The notes under the pieces: model-generated
What the model saw: only the letters and a program-made list of their open reading frames with translations
The model's database searches: none
Told to the model about the DNA's origin: nothing
Part shown: positions 25,001 to 37,830 of the stretch, one piece after another
Layout of the letters: every line of letters starts with the position of its first letter
Numbering within the stretch: the first letter of the stretch is position 1
Position numbers and translations under genes: made by a program
Assembly: GCA_921293015.1 (NCBI GenBank)
Contig: OV121090.1
Location: 21,466,304 to 21,530,303, forward strand
Direction: 5' to 3'
Source of the DNA: Phorcus lineatus
Taxonomy: Eukaryota; Mollusca; Gastropoda; Trochida; Trochidae
DNA length: 64,000 nt

Positions 25001-27300
25001 ATCTTCCCGAAGGCCTATACTTTCGCTAGCCCAAATTACTTGCGAAGGCAGGTCATGCCGCATGTCCAAACTTTTCTGTGCTTGTCACCCAGGCTGCTGC
25101 GACGTATCGCCATAGTCCAATGAGACATCTTATGAGAACTTCAACTTTTCGCCGAAGAAAGCGCTGCACTAAAACATGAATTTTGACTGGTTGGCAGCAA
25201 GGTTTGAATTAACCATGGCCAGTGATAGAGACTGCTGAAATTTTAAGCCATGCGGTGGAAGATGGTAACATTAGGATATGATGTTTTTGTTAACTTCAAA
25301 TACGCGAGTACCGGGTATCTCTGAACAATAAGAACAACTTTTTCTTTGATCTAAATAAGTGTTTCAGTCCTACAAAAGTTAAGTTAGCAATGATAAACTT
25401 GATTTGTTAACTCTAATGAGAAAATACAGTCATTATTGCTAAACATTATTTGATAATAGAGCGTTGCACCTGATTAATATGCGCATTTAAAATAACATAT
25501 CAGCTAAGGTAAATATTCACTCAATTACTATCCTCCCAAATAGCCACAACAAAAACCTAATGCGCATAAGGGCGCATTTGAATTTTCAAATGGGAATATG
25601 AAATTAACCTGTCCATTATCTAAATGAAAAATGCACTTTATACCTTATCACACAATAATGTAATCGACACCAATGCCATTTGGTTTCACTTTTCTCGTTG
25701 CTCAAGGGTGTATTCAAAATTTAAATCAGCAGTTGTCCATATAATGCCCATTTTATTCATTTCATCATATTGCATTAGAAAATCAATCACAATGTCCTGT
25801 TTGCAGTTTGATTACACCTTCGATGTCAACACTTAAAAACCATTTTTATGTATGATTCCTAAACCAAACAAACCTCTGTTATTTCTTCTTTCTTCAAACA
25901 CCTGCATGGACCAAGTGTCACAGAATAGCACAGACGTTGGTATATAAGGCAGAAGGAACCATTACACAGTCTTTTATTGGAAACGGATGCTGTAGACGCC
26001 AAAACGCTGCCGTATCAATGTCAGCCCAAACTTATGTATAGTCGCTCGCACCTTTCACAATGGTGAAGGCTTTACGGTGTGAAGTACGAGTATGTTGTGC
26101 AGAGCTATTAACATCTCGTTACCATCATGTTTAGTATGTCCAGCCAGTCACGTATGACGTGCCTGTGTGCATAACCTAGTATACTTCACTGGAATACCTT
26201 TGGGAGGGTCCACTTTGTCTAGCTTCGGTCAGTGATTGGCGATACTCGCTAAGCTCTGTTGTTAAGTGGGAATAGTAACAATATGTAAATGATACTACCT
26301 TGAGTAGAGTATCTTTGCGGACGTCGTGATGTAAACGTTCCTCGGACTAATATTGTGATGGTTTTTAATTGATGAGGACGATCTTGATGAATGACGTTTC
26401 TTTGGATTATAGCATAGAATCCCTAATTCTGTTTTTGTGGACTTCTCTGCCTTGGTGATATATTTACAATGGACTTCGTGATATAGGACGTCTTTGAGGT
26501 GTTCATAGTGCTTTTCATAATCGAGGATTTCATTATTTTTTGTGGTCTGTGTTCTTGGTCTTCATAAATCCTCCATTGGATGGTAAGTGTCTTGACACAA
26601 AGGTTACCAAGATGACGTTGATATGATAGTGTTACCTGAGATCAAACGGTCACAGTGGACAGAAACAACTGTTTAATTCTTGTGATATATGCTATATTAC
26701 CACATCTATTAAGGTGTAAAACCAAAATACTTATAAAGAACATTATATTACCTGGAATAATTACAAATGATTGGCGAAGTTGAATAGGCATTTTCCTCAT
26801 CAATTGATTTCTTTGAGTTAATAAGGTTTCAATGTTAATATCTTTGACTAAGAATTCAGTGTCCTTTATTGTTCATGTTGTGTCATTTGACTCCAATACC
26901 TGGCAATGCCAAAGGTAATGCCTTGATAGTTTTCCACGTTTTCCATTGAAACACGCAGCAATGTTCTCAATACCTCTAGCTCATTAAATTGGTCTGAAAC
27001 CAGAATATGTTTCCTTTGGAGTTTACTTCAGTCATCTGTATTAGTTGACACAATTAGGTTGGACACAGTGAAAACACCTTTCGTAGATCTAAGCTGCAGG
27101 TCATTCTATATTGAAGAACTGAAACCATTGGCCAGGTGAAACATTCTTGGAACTTTTTGCGGTTAACCTTCGAGTTCACGACATTTTCTGTTGACTTTAG
27201 CAACACGATATAATCCCGTTTTGGCACTTCAGGTCGTTTCTGCGTATTCTTAGTGCTGATTGCTTTTGTTTGGGCCAAATTATATAATGCCTTTACCTGG
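19012..27300. other. 8.3-kb stretch without a recognised gene
   Basis: No supported gene. A paired CRE-like site is annotated separately. The purine-rich frame at about 21,638-21,799 (plus) and the minus-strand frames near 26,870-27,300 look protein-like but are within chance lengths and lack bounding splice signals. The stretch between 25.9 and 26.6 kb is slightly richer in G+C without a recognisable feature. Confidence 0.4.
20434..20464. promoter_or_regulatory. paired CRE palindromes TGACGTCA
   Basis: Two perfect TGACGTCA octamers, at 20,434-20,441 and 20,457-20,464, have starts 23 bp apart. This is the canonical CREB/ATF binding site. A similar arrangement at 41,388 (TGACGTCA, then TTTTGTGACG) suggests a shared ancestral repeat, so binding in vivo is not implied. 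Confidence 0.45.
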
Positions 27301-27507
27301 ATGAAACTTTGGTTTACCTTTGCTCTTTATGAGTGATTCATAGACTTGGACAACATCAATACCTTCCTTGGGACTACACTTCGGTTTATTTCACAACTGG
27401 TTCTCCTGCATGTGCTGAACAATGTGATATATGTCTTGGGACATTGCTTGAGTATACCCTGCTCCTCATTAGCGAATTTGCTTGGATTGGAAAACAAAGT
27501 CTTCAGA

Positions 27508-27540
27508 ATGGAGCAGGCCTCGAGAGAACAGTCGCCAGAG
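27508..27540 (+). CDS. candidate short coding exon with consensus donor, unidentified
   Basis: An ATG (AGAATGG context) opens 11 codons, MEQASREQSPE, ending at a perfect donor GAG|GTAAGT at 27,541 (phase 0). The frame is open upstream to 27,346 (translation includes SLANLLGLENKVFR). A possible acceptor CTTCAG lies at 27,506, directly before this start. A competing frame (27,333-27,662) overlaps it, so reading-frame choice is uncertain. The peptide is not recognised. Confidence 0.25.
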
Positions 27541-27739
27541 GTAAGTCTGTAGAACCACGAACAAAAGTCTTTGATATGTTGACTTGGCAGTCTGCATCAA
27601 GGGCATGTGTTAGTACAGTGAATCTGAATACAAATTATCTGCCTGTCGGCTTTTTTTCATGATTACATAAACGTAATATATAATGTATTTTTTGCATCAT
27701 GGCCACGACCTGTCTTACCTTTTATGTAGACTAAAATTA

Positions 27740-28274
27740 ACAATTCATTTATGCAGTATGATCAAGACTTGTGTTACTGATAAGATAGACAAACTATACA
27801 ACCTAGTTATGCATTATTGGTTTTAGTTCTTAGTGTTAAAATATAGGAACTATACAACCTCTTTATGCATTTTTTGTCAATACTTGTGTTAGTGCTAAGG
27901 TAGACGATCTATATAATTATAACAATTATAATAAGTCCATTTATATAGCGCCGTTAATCCAATCACCAAGTGGTTGCTCAAAGCGATGAGTTAAGAATTA
28001 TTGGTCTAGTCTTGTCTTTGTATTAAGAAAGACGAAATATCCATCCTCTTTGTGCATTGTTGGTCCACAAAGGTAGACTAATTACATAACCTCATTTATG
28101 ACGTCTTAGCCCGAACTTATTTTAATATGTTTTTAAGGACAAAATATGAAATTTAGTTTATGAATCATTGATGAAGACCTATATAAATGTTAAGGCAACG
28201 AAAAATACGTAACCCCATGTATACATTATTGGTCGTCCCCTATCTTAGTATTAAGGGAAACGAAGAGATAACCT
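27740..28274. repeat. decayed flank of 52-bp minisatellite
   Basis: Loosely spaced variants of the later unit occur: AACCTAGTTATGCATTATTGG, AACCTCTTTATGCATTTTTTG, CCTCTTTGTGCATTGTTGG, AACCCCATGTATACATTATTGG. They indicate an older, longer, diverged array that now ends in the homogeneous block at 28,275. Confidence 0.6.
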
Positions 28275-28560
28275 CATGCATGCATTACTGGTTTGGATTT
28301 GTAAACGTAAATTAAATATATATCCTCATGCATGCATTACTGGTTTGGATTTGTAAACGTAAATTAAATATATAACCTCATGCATGCATTACTGGTTTGG
28401 ATTTGTAAACGTAAATTAAATATATAACCTCATGCATGCATTACTGGTTTGGATTTGTAAACGTAAATTAAATATATAACCTCATGCATGCATTACTGGT
28501 TTGGATTTGTAAACGTAAATTAAATATATAACCTCATGTATCCATCACTGGTCAATACCT
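28275..28560. repeat. 52-bp minisatellite, 5 near-identical copies plus a partial
   Basis: CATGCATGCATTACTGG starts copies at 28,275, 28,327, 28,379, 28,431 and 28,483, an exact 52-bp period, with a diverged partial copy from 28,535. The remainder of each unit contains GGATTTGTAAACGTAAATTA. Copies differ by about one base, indicating recent expansion or homogenisation. Confidence 0.95.
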
Positions 28561-31500
28561 GTCAAAAGGTTAAGGAAGTCGAAACATAAAAAATTGTTTT
28601 ATGTTTATTCCCCAGTACAGTCAAAATGATACAAATCGATATTTACGTATGCATGTGTATAACCTTTGTTATAAGTAATTATATGTTACAGCAGTAGACA
28701 ATATAGCCGATAGAATTTTTATGATAATGTTTTGATGTTGGTCACACTTCGTATAGGCTTTTCTTAAGCATTATAATGTTTACTATTCAACCAATCATCA
28801 CATATATTTGCACCTTTCGCATCAAATTAAATTAATTGATAAATCTGAGATCGATTCATTAATTTTGTATGGAACTTTTCCCTATACTAAGTATAGAGAA
28901 AACTATTTCATGTGTATGAAACTTTCTGGAAAACTTTTCTTTTGAATTATTTATTCCTTCATTCATATTTGCTGTTGAAGCATAAATCTGTTTATAAACA
29001 CAACTAATGTATTTGTGGCAAATAACTCAGGTACCCTGTTCTATTCATTTTCCAATTGAAAAAGTTTTCCAATGACCAGGTTGGTCATCAGAGTAAGACA
29101 TTCAGTTACTGGTAACTTACAAATGCTGAGGGAGCAATTCCGTCGACTACCTAAGTTGCTGACATACTTCTCACCTTTGAAGATAGAAATAAAGAAACAG
29201 CCTTGGAAAACAATTTAGTTGCCGAAAATAAAAAGGTGGAATAATGGTAATGGTTTGTAACCTCAAGATTATATGTTTGTTATGGAATTTAAAGATTTTC
29301 CTTTAAGGGTGATTTTTTTAGACTAATTACAGTGAAGAGTATAAGAAGTAGACTTTAAATGAATAAATGCCAAGTCGATATTTTGAACTCAAATGGAAGG
29401 AATTGAGTGTTTATGCCATGAAAAAGTCATATAATTTAAATGTAAAATAATTGATGGATACTTCTTTCTTGATATAGCCTACTACCAACAATAGGTAATT
29501 TCTTCAGAATACAAGAATAGCATTATTCTTTATTTCTACTTATGATCTCTATATACAATTCTTTGATATTGGTATATCTTATAGACTGTTACTATAAATA
29601 TTCCCTGAGTCAACTAACTTAACCACTTTCATGCTGTGTACAAATCAAGAAAAGACTCTTTATATGATATGTTTGACAAAGGAGTGATTTCTGTTTCCAA
29701 AGCAAACATCTTATGCTAAAGATATTTTCTAGTGTTGACATACACATCGATCTTACTGACTTCTTTCAAAGTTTGTGTCAAAGAGAATTGTCTCACTACT
29801 TATAATCGAATGATAAATCTATATTTCAATCGTTATATTGAAGATATGAATATATCAATATTTTGAACCTTCTATTCCTCGTAACACGGTCGATTCAAAT
29901 CGGACAGGGTTTAAGGACACCATAGCATTCTGACAAAGTGATATTTTGGAAAAGAAAGCACAGTTGCCAACTAAAATATGATCTTTTGATTAAATAAGGT
30001 AGTTATCAACTTATCAAGTTTCGATAAGCTACTAAAATGACGGCATGCCGTTTTTGCTTCTACGACTATCAATAATTGATAAGTAAGGAGATGTTTGATC
30101 CTCTTAAGACAACACATTTTGGACAAACTAATGACTATAGGAGGGAATGTAAAGATACAAGATTTCGTAAAAATGTTCAACAATGCCTTTAATTCTTTTT
30201 GGAACGCAATTACAGAAGGCTATCACACTAAATAAATAGCTACAAAGTAATTCCAATAGCAAAGAGCCGGTACCAGATATAAAGGTTTTTAGCTTCATCT
30301 TCATTGAAAAGAGGAACAACTTAAATATGATTGGCCAACACTGTATCATTTAAGCTTCCCCAAATAGAATGATGAAAAGTAGATTTTTCGGTTATATAAA
30401 TTTTAATTTTATGGTTTTCTGAAATGCGATTCTAAAGGAGATGTTTTCGCTTGGTTTTGAATGGACGGTTCGAATGTTTAAAAGCGTTACAATAACAGTT
30501 TTGGTGAACTTTTAAGGTCATATAAAAGTGACATGCAAAACTCCGAAATATCTTTCTGATAACAGCATTGTTGTTGCTCTTTGATTTTATAATGAAAGGT
30601 GCGTTTAAGCAAATGTTAAGTTCGATAGATACAAATAAAGATGATTATACCAGAAAGTATCCTGAGTGACGCGCACATTTAGCTATGCTCATATGAAGGA
30701 ATAAGCCACTGTTTAGTTAGGTATGAAGCTGAACTAATTGTATAAAAAAATTAAAATGAATTTTATTTTTTTAATATGATTAGCAAAGCAATCTGCAGAT
30801 ATGTTTCAATCTTTTGATTCATAATCTACGCGCTTTTTTGAAAGTGTCATAAATCTGCAACATCCAACATAGGAAGTGTCACTTTGGCACCGTATTGCCG
30901 GCTGACATAATTGGATTCTGTAAACTTAAAAGAAAATATTCCCATGAGCATGTCTTCAAGAAATGTCAAACCATCCAAGAAATCACCTGTACCATACTCC
31001 TATACCTGACGTCAGTGGAATCGTTACTTATCCTCGGGTGCGTGACGTTTCGGTAAAAAGTAATATTCAGCAAGTTTTGAGTGACAGCAACAGAGGTTTA
31101 TTAATTAAAATGAATGTGAAAGTTATACTTTCTTTCACAACGCTAATATTTCACAATTAAATGTATTCTTTATTTAGCTTTATAAAGGTAAAGCAATTTG
31201 AACCAGTTAACTTTGTTGTCACATTTAAAACATTAATATTTCATTTATAAATGGAATCATGAATTATCGTATTAATGCAACGGGAAAAGTAAAATTTGAT
31301 GATTTCGAGTGAATGAACTAATAAAGTGAAAAATATGTTTCATATGAATATACTTTTATTATATTTTGTGTCAAACGTAAGTGTTTTCTTGATTTAACTT
31401 TGTAGGATACTCTCAAACATGGGGAGTGTCGTTATGTTTGTTTTGGTGTACGTTTGATTCTTGATTTATGGTTTGATGTCATGTTCTTAGACGGAAAAAA

Positions 31501-33587
31501 CTTGGTTGTCGTTCCTAAACGGATAGCTCTTGCGTTTAAAGATTTCTTCTCTTCTACCATTCAAAGCATGCAAACAACTTAATTTCCATCATTCTCAGGT
31601 TGAATCTTAGCTATGACGGATTTAACTGTTTGTAAGGTTAATGTATCGATATTGTTTGCATTAACCGTACAGTTTAATTTTATCGAAAGGAAAACTTAAG
31701 ATGTATATCAAAACATTTAACGTTTTTACATGTATGCAACAACTGGTTAAGTAACTCCTCCGGAATCGATAAACATTTATATGTAACTATTAACCACAAA
31801 CAGTTCCCCCCAGAATAGTCGTTTTCATATGAAAGAGAATAAGACCAAAAATCTCGTGCTGTTGAACTCTAAAGCACCGATGATATAACTGGTTAAGCTA
31901 TATACATAATATATTTACAATCATCATTTTTCAAAATGCAAACGTTGTCAAAAAGGACATAAAAAGCCTAAACAATATTAGAGAGATGCCTAAAACAAAT
32001 GGTAAAGACAAAGTTGATACTACCAGACTCATTATAACTCTTTTAAGTCAAGTACTGGCAAACAAGGACCAAGCTTTTTCTGTACTTGAAAGTAGCTGGA
32101 GGTGTTTTCAGTGATATGCATATGTGCTATAGATCACAGTGGTGTTTTCTCTTCAGCGCCTGATCGGTTTTCAATACCTGGCTTACCTGCAGACTTCTAT
32201 ACACCATGGTACACGTAAATCGCGTCTGTTGTTCGTTTAAAAACCTTGGCTGGCCAACAACAGTGGCAGCGGTGAATGTCATGTGGAATGGTACATTAGC
32301 TTCCTTTTGGAAACCGTACAGAGATGTGGTTATTATTCTTGACAAGTTGATATAGATTAGAATTAAGTCCATTTTGTTAAACCATTACATAAAAAAGAAT
32401 TTCAAGGTATATGAACGTTTGTACGATTTCTTTGTACAGAGAACTTTACGATTCAGGCGACTTATACATAAACAGTGCAAACGATAAATAACATTTATTT
32501 GCAAACATTTTGTTCTGCTGTACCGATACCCGTTGAGATCGTCAATCAAGCAAATTTTAATGTCTATGTTGATAATAGCGAACCGAAAGGGCCAAAAAAG
32601 ACCTGCCTTGAATGACTCGCTGTTACCTCCATCCATCCAACCAACCACCAAGATCGGCAATTCTAAGATGCCTAGCGGTTAGAACAATCGAAAAAAAGTA
32701 CTTTATCAGACAATAAAGGTATAGTTTTTTCATGACGTAACAACTGAATGACGTTATATCCGCTCTTCCCCGCTGCCCCCTCGTGATCAAGCGTCCTTGG
32801 TAACCTTTCATCTCGGTTCTTTCGATCAACTTGTCTAATCCCTATCAATGTCTATCGTAGTGGCGATTTTCCCGATAATGTTTCTTTTAATAGAGACTAG
32901 TTTCGAATCATCTAGTTCTATTTACCGTAAAGAAGAATGGAAAGCAAATGCTTGTCGACTGTCGAGTGACCGCGTTGTTTCACGTCAGGTCACCGCGCCC
33001 CGTTGGTTCATGTCAACCGTCTCTACCAGGTTCAATGTGATAACGTCAACCTAATAATTAAGTAATTTTGGGTATACAGCCCCAACAGTCTGCTTATATA
33101 AGAGATTAAAGCATCACCTTCAACGTTTATGACAGCAGCAAAAAAAATAGATGTCCGGATTCAGTCCGCCATCACGCTTCCAAAACAAACAATACCCATA
33201 ATTCTTTGTGGAATGTTAACCACGTCATAAGCCTTATATGGGCAATGTGGCCCGCACTGCATAATCCCACAACACGAGTTTGTAAAAGTAAAGTTTTTAA
33301 AAAAAACAAGAGGTGTTCATTTGTTTGTTTAAGTTTTTAAAGAAAAAAACAAGAAGAAAATATAATTCAAAATTTAATATATGAAAAGGTTAAAGTGCAA
33401 AACTGCAGTAATCAAAGCTTTAACCAACTAAATGTCGTTTTAAACTAGGGGTTGGGTTCCATACTTGGAATAGCCAGCAGTTAGCCCTGTTCATGGATTA
33501 TGAATTGAGCAATGTAAACACTATATTTTATTTCGAGATTATTAAAATCAGAGTGGTCCCCGTTTAGATCATTTTAGCATCTTAGAA
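28561..33587. other. 5-kb stretch without a recognised gene
   Basis: No supported gene. One TGACGTCA site is at 31,007. A minus-strand frame ending at a plausible donor (CTGCAG|GTAAGC, exon end at 32,187) was examined; its peptide, which includes ATVVGQPRFLNEQQ, is not recognised and no convincing acceptor was found. Confidence 0.4.
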
Positions 33588-33737
33588 AAGAAATAAAGTT
33601 CGCTCTACCCCAATGTGTTTTGTAATAAAGTATAGTTTTGCCCTGAACTATTATAGTTAAAGCACGAGGACGGTAGTCCGAGTGCTTTAACGTTATAATA
33701 GTTCAGGGAACTAGAGGTAGAGCGAACTTTATTTCTT
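33588..33737. mobile_element. nested inverted-repeat element, MITE-like
   Basis: This is a 150-bp foldback structure. The outer arms at 33,588-33,609 and 33,716-33,737 are perfect 22-bp reverse complements (AAGAAATAAAGTTCGCTC... and its complement). Inner arms starting CCCTGAACTATTATA at 33,641 pair with 33,682-33,708 apart from a 3-nt insertion. The centre is a short loop around GGACGGTAGTCC. Size and architecture suit a non-autonomous DNA transposon. No clear target-site duplication was found. Confidence 0.75.
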
Positions 33738-36700
33738 AATTTCAAACTACATGTAGTTCGCGAAGGGGAAAGCATAGTACTTCTCAAGCATAGAGACTAT
33801 CTTTGGTAATATTTTACTCAGATTTGCCTATACATCGTTATGTAGCGGCCCTGATTAAAATGCTGGGTCCTAATTTCATTAGTCACCCATAACATCATCA
33901 TGGTAATGTCGTCCATAATCGAAAGAAGAGCCAGATTGTTATAACTCGTTAAAATGAATTTCTAATTCATAGCCAATTGGATATCGATCGCTTTGCTATG
34001 GAAGTGGAGTTGAGCACTTGGGTACTACCGTTCTTATTGCTCTGCGAGAGCTTCGAAAAAGGCTTCGTATTTTATGATGATTTCATGTACACTATCACCT
34101 CGTAATGGAGGCAACAATCAGTATCTCCATCAACCATCACTTCTGCCATCTTTAAAGGTAGATTTTATTTGGCTTTGTCCTGCGTTTATGATATACAGTT
34201 TCTGAAAATTGATAAGCATAACCGAGAAATAATTATGACTGCTCATCGATGAATTGGATCGATCTGAATCTTGATTGCATTATGATGTTATCGAAAATAC
34301 ACCCCGGATCAAGCTATGACACGGTTGGTTGAGCAAAGGTGTAATTCAAATAGACAACAAAGGATTCTTCGCGTCCATGCTTCCTTGCTATTGAAGATGT
34401 TTGTGTATGTGGTCTTGTCTTCCGGTCTATGTTTTGCTTAAAATCCAAAGTGGAATTTTATATACTCTACAAATGCCAAATGCCATGGAGGTAGAGAAGA
34501 TATTTTAGGATTCCATGGACTATGTGTTCAAAGGGAAATGAGTGTAGCATGTTATGACATGAAAGGATTACATGGTGGACGACGATGTCGTGAACTGAAG
34601 AACATGATTGATGCTTATATGGATAATGCATAGTGAAGTGTAAGTTTTAATGAAATGAGATGTTCTTTTTGTTCATTCAAAAGGGTTTTATATGTTAGTG
34701 CATAGAGTTGCCCTAAGTACTAAATAAACTACAGGTTGTTGTTTAAAACATATGGTCATAAGAAAAGCCGTGTCGCATATTTTATCAGCGTTGACGACTC
34801 TTAGAATATCTCATGTTTCTATTAAACAGTCTTCTTCAAGTTTTATTTTTGTTTGTATGTCAGCATACATATACCATACTGGAAAAGCCTGCAAGGATTA
34901 AATATACCATAGAGGACTACTGGGCTTCCAAATTTTTCTTCATTTTGAATTGATGGTTTTGAATGTCAGAAGCATATGTCCCGTTTTGAAGAACTTCGAT
35001 ACCTGCAACATCAAGGTGACTTACCAAGATGGCCTAAGCACAATATAAACGGTCTTCTGTGCACTTTTCAAAGTTCTTACAAATACGACGATAAATTATG
35101 CCTACGAGAAAAGAGCTTTTGATACGAGAACTCTGCATGGAGACTTTGCATGGAGATATTTCTGACACATAGCCATGTTGACATTAACTTTGTGGATCAA
35201 ATAGAAATCCCTGAAAAACGCTCATGGAGAAAACTAAATAACAAGGATGCCAATGAAAAATTTAAAAAAAGATTAAAATGTCATATTAATTTATCAATAC
35301 ACACCCTCCAGCAGTGTCCACATTAGGATATTCAGTTGGGTGGAAGAGAAAGAAAATTCTGTGTGAACAGTTCGTTGTGAAATATGCGTGTGATAATTCA
35401 AATTTGAGTTGCCCATTTCACAGAGTGGATTTACCTGTTATCAACAGTCACCGGTGCTAATCTATCGATCCCTCTCTATCAACACAAGTGTCGAAGCTTG
35501 TTCATGAGTGTCGGTCGCTACTGTCTGTAGGGGATTCTGTGTAAACACCCTCGCTCTTCATCATCCAGGTTTACTGGAGACTGAAGTTAATGTGCAATGG
35601 GGTGGAAATTATACAATCGTTACCTAACTGTTACCGATGAATGTAGGGAACCCGGTAAACCTTTATTTGTTTAAGGCTAGCTATAAATATTTTTGATGAG
35701 GCATACCAGTGCTTAATCTGTTGCAGTGAGACATAAGTATTAGGGATTAGAGTTAGTCGCATGTGTCGAAGGATGGGCTGAAACTCAGAGGGAAAGTGTT
35801 TATGTTGCTAAGATAATTCTGTTTCCTGGATAAGGAATAACATCTAGATCATATTGAAATGGGTCTTTGATGTGACATATTTCGACAATGAGGGGACGGT
35901 CACGCCTGCGTTCCCTTCGTGCCTTAAACACCATCGAGAAACCTCCCCTAGGGACTTACCAAAGGGGGGAGAGGAAAGCACGGCTGGAATCAGATGCTCA
36001 AAGGTTTCATTCGGTAGGTGACATATTTCGATGATTAGGCAATTAATAGTTTTGTCTTTTAAGTTAATATTGATATATTTATATTGTGACATATTTATCA
36101 CAAAAAAGTACCGACGGTACACTTCACATATTTACAAGACGTTTTGGCAGAAATCAGTTTAAGGTTATGCGTAAGAAATTGTAAATGAGAAATGAGGTTT
36201 ATGGATTTACAACTTCTTTACTGCAAGAATGCAGCAATAGGGACACCGACAATATATAATTGTTCATTCATAAATAATGATTATGTAATTTGTCATTGTA
36301 GGCTTACCAGTTGTAAGATTTTAAATTGCTTGTTACATCGAGTTACGCATTAAAATTGACCTCGTATTTTCGACTGACAATCGTTAGCCTGAATATTTTT
36401 AAATTAAATGCTTTGGGGAGTATTTTTCCATTATCTGATAAATCTTTACTTGAAAAGCATCTTCATGAATTTGACCTATTATTTGGTATATGAAAACTCA
36501 AAAGAACATGAAAAATTCACATGAAATTTTGTTTTCCGAATTCCACTGTCAAATTTTACATATTTTCTTAATAATTCCGAAGATAATGTCTATAGACCTT
36601 GTCAGATTAGCAGGTTGTTATGAAACAACCAAGCGCACCATGTTTCATGTCTATGAAACCGAGCAACCATCGTAAGACTTCAAACGGGAACGATAGATAA

Positions 36701-37305
36701 GCATATTTGTTCGTAGCGGAAAAGTAGGATTTTTCCAACGACATGTCAGGGACTAGTCAGTTATGTCATCATCGGTGGGTACAATAGTTATCTGTATTAT
36801 GATAACGATTATGATAACATTTATACTATTTCGTTTTATAATTACATTTCCGTATGTATCAAGGATGACTTGAATTATGATAATAATGATAACTTTTGTT
36901 ATGATCTTGACTTATCTGATGGTGATAGTACCTTTAGTAATTGTAGTGTAAACTTCAAATTATAACTTCTAAAGCGATAGTAGTGCCTTTTAAAATGTTA
37001 GTAATAATGATAACGATAATGATGACTTGTAACATGATAATGGTAGCATTTTGATGAGAGATTTCAATGAACGTTGTTTTTATTTTATCGGTTTTCTGTT
37101 TTGTCTATGAAACCTTGCAGGTGCTATGGGAATGATTGTTTTATCATTCGTATTTGTAAATACTAATTCAAAGCATTGTCGATGTTTTGATATTTTCGTG
37201 ATGAAACGATAAATACGTGTGGATGAATTTCTGTATAAAAACATTATAAATTTAGTTTAGGATTAAACAAATTATTTTAAGTTACTAGTAGGCCGGCCGC
37301 GAAAA
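33738..37305. other. no recognised gene; possible decayed coding sequence at 34.4-35.5 kb
   Basis: Plus-strand frames at 34,397-34,633 and 34,951-35,325 contain regularly placed cysteines but carry internal stops; see findings. A more GC-rich patch at 35,870-36,030 is bounded by repeats of GTGACATATTTCGA (about 35,872 and 36,018). AT-rich GATAAT-type simple sequence runs through 36,790-37,040. Confidence 0.35.
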
Positions 37306-37830
37306 CAAGACTCTTACTCTACATGGACTAATTTCGTAAACAATGAAATACTTCTTGCAGTCTACCTAGAAATACATATACACTTTTTTCTGTTCTGAAA
37401 AACAAAATCCCGTAAAACCCAGAAAGCCAAAATATACTTTCCGAATAACAGAGAAGAAAACAACTCCTACATCTGTTTAACCTAGAAATAAAAAAACTAG
37501 TTCAGTTTACTTGAGAACCCAATTCAATCAACCATCAACCTAGAAACCAGTGCATTACTTAGAGAATAAAAAAACCATTTTATTCAACCATGAAAACATA
37601 GACTACTTTCACTGTAAGTATCAGAACCCAACTACCTTCAATCTATCAAAAGGAATACTTTCAATATTACCTGCAGTAGCCAATTGCAAAGGCAATATTT
37701 AGTAAATCTAATTAATGTCCACTTCTACATTTAAAAGACTAATTTCAGCCTACGAAGAAAAACAGAAATTTCTTTTAATTTTACCTTGACAATCAAAAGA
37801 TGTCTTTCAGTCTAATCAGAAGATCAAGAA
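37306..37830. repeat. degenerate A-rich tandem repeat
   Basis: Irregular recurrences of a motif like CAACCTAGAAA...ACT...TTCAGTCTAC can be followed (GTCTACCTAGAAATACATA, TTTAACCTAGAAATAAAAA, CATCAACCTAGAAACCAG, CAACCATGAAAACATAG). Spacing is roughly 40-75 bp. It resembles an old minisatellite, with A far exceeding T on this strand. Confidence 0.4.

Noticed and set aside
26861..27300. Two minus-strand frames with balanced amino-acid composition
   Set aside because: Each is bounded by stops with no joining splice signals and no family resemblance; lengths are within chance.
32187..32372. Minus-strand exon ending at donor CTGCAG|GTAAGC
   Set aside because: The donor is good but no strong acceptor or family match was found; left unannotated.
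34951..35325. 125-codon plus-strand frame with a single internal stop as a pseudogene
   Set aside because: One-stop windows of this length are expected many times in this sequence; a competing frame looks equally good and no homologue is recognised.
35844..36122. 92-codon minus-strand ORF in a GC-richer patch
   Set aside because: The GC-rich part is flanked by repeats of GTGACATATTTCGA and may be a dispersed element; the translation has no motif I can support.
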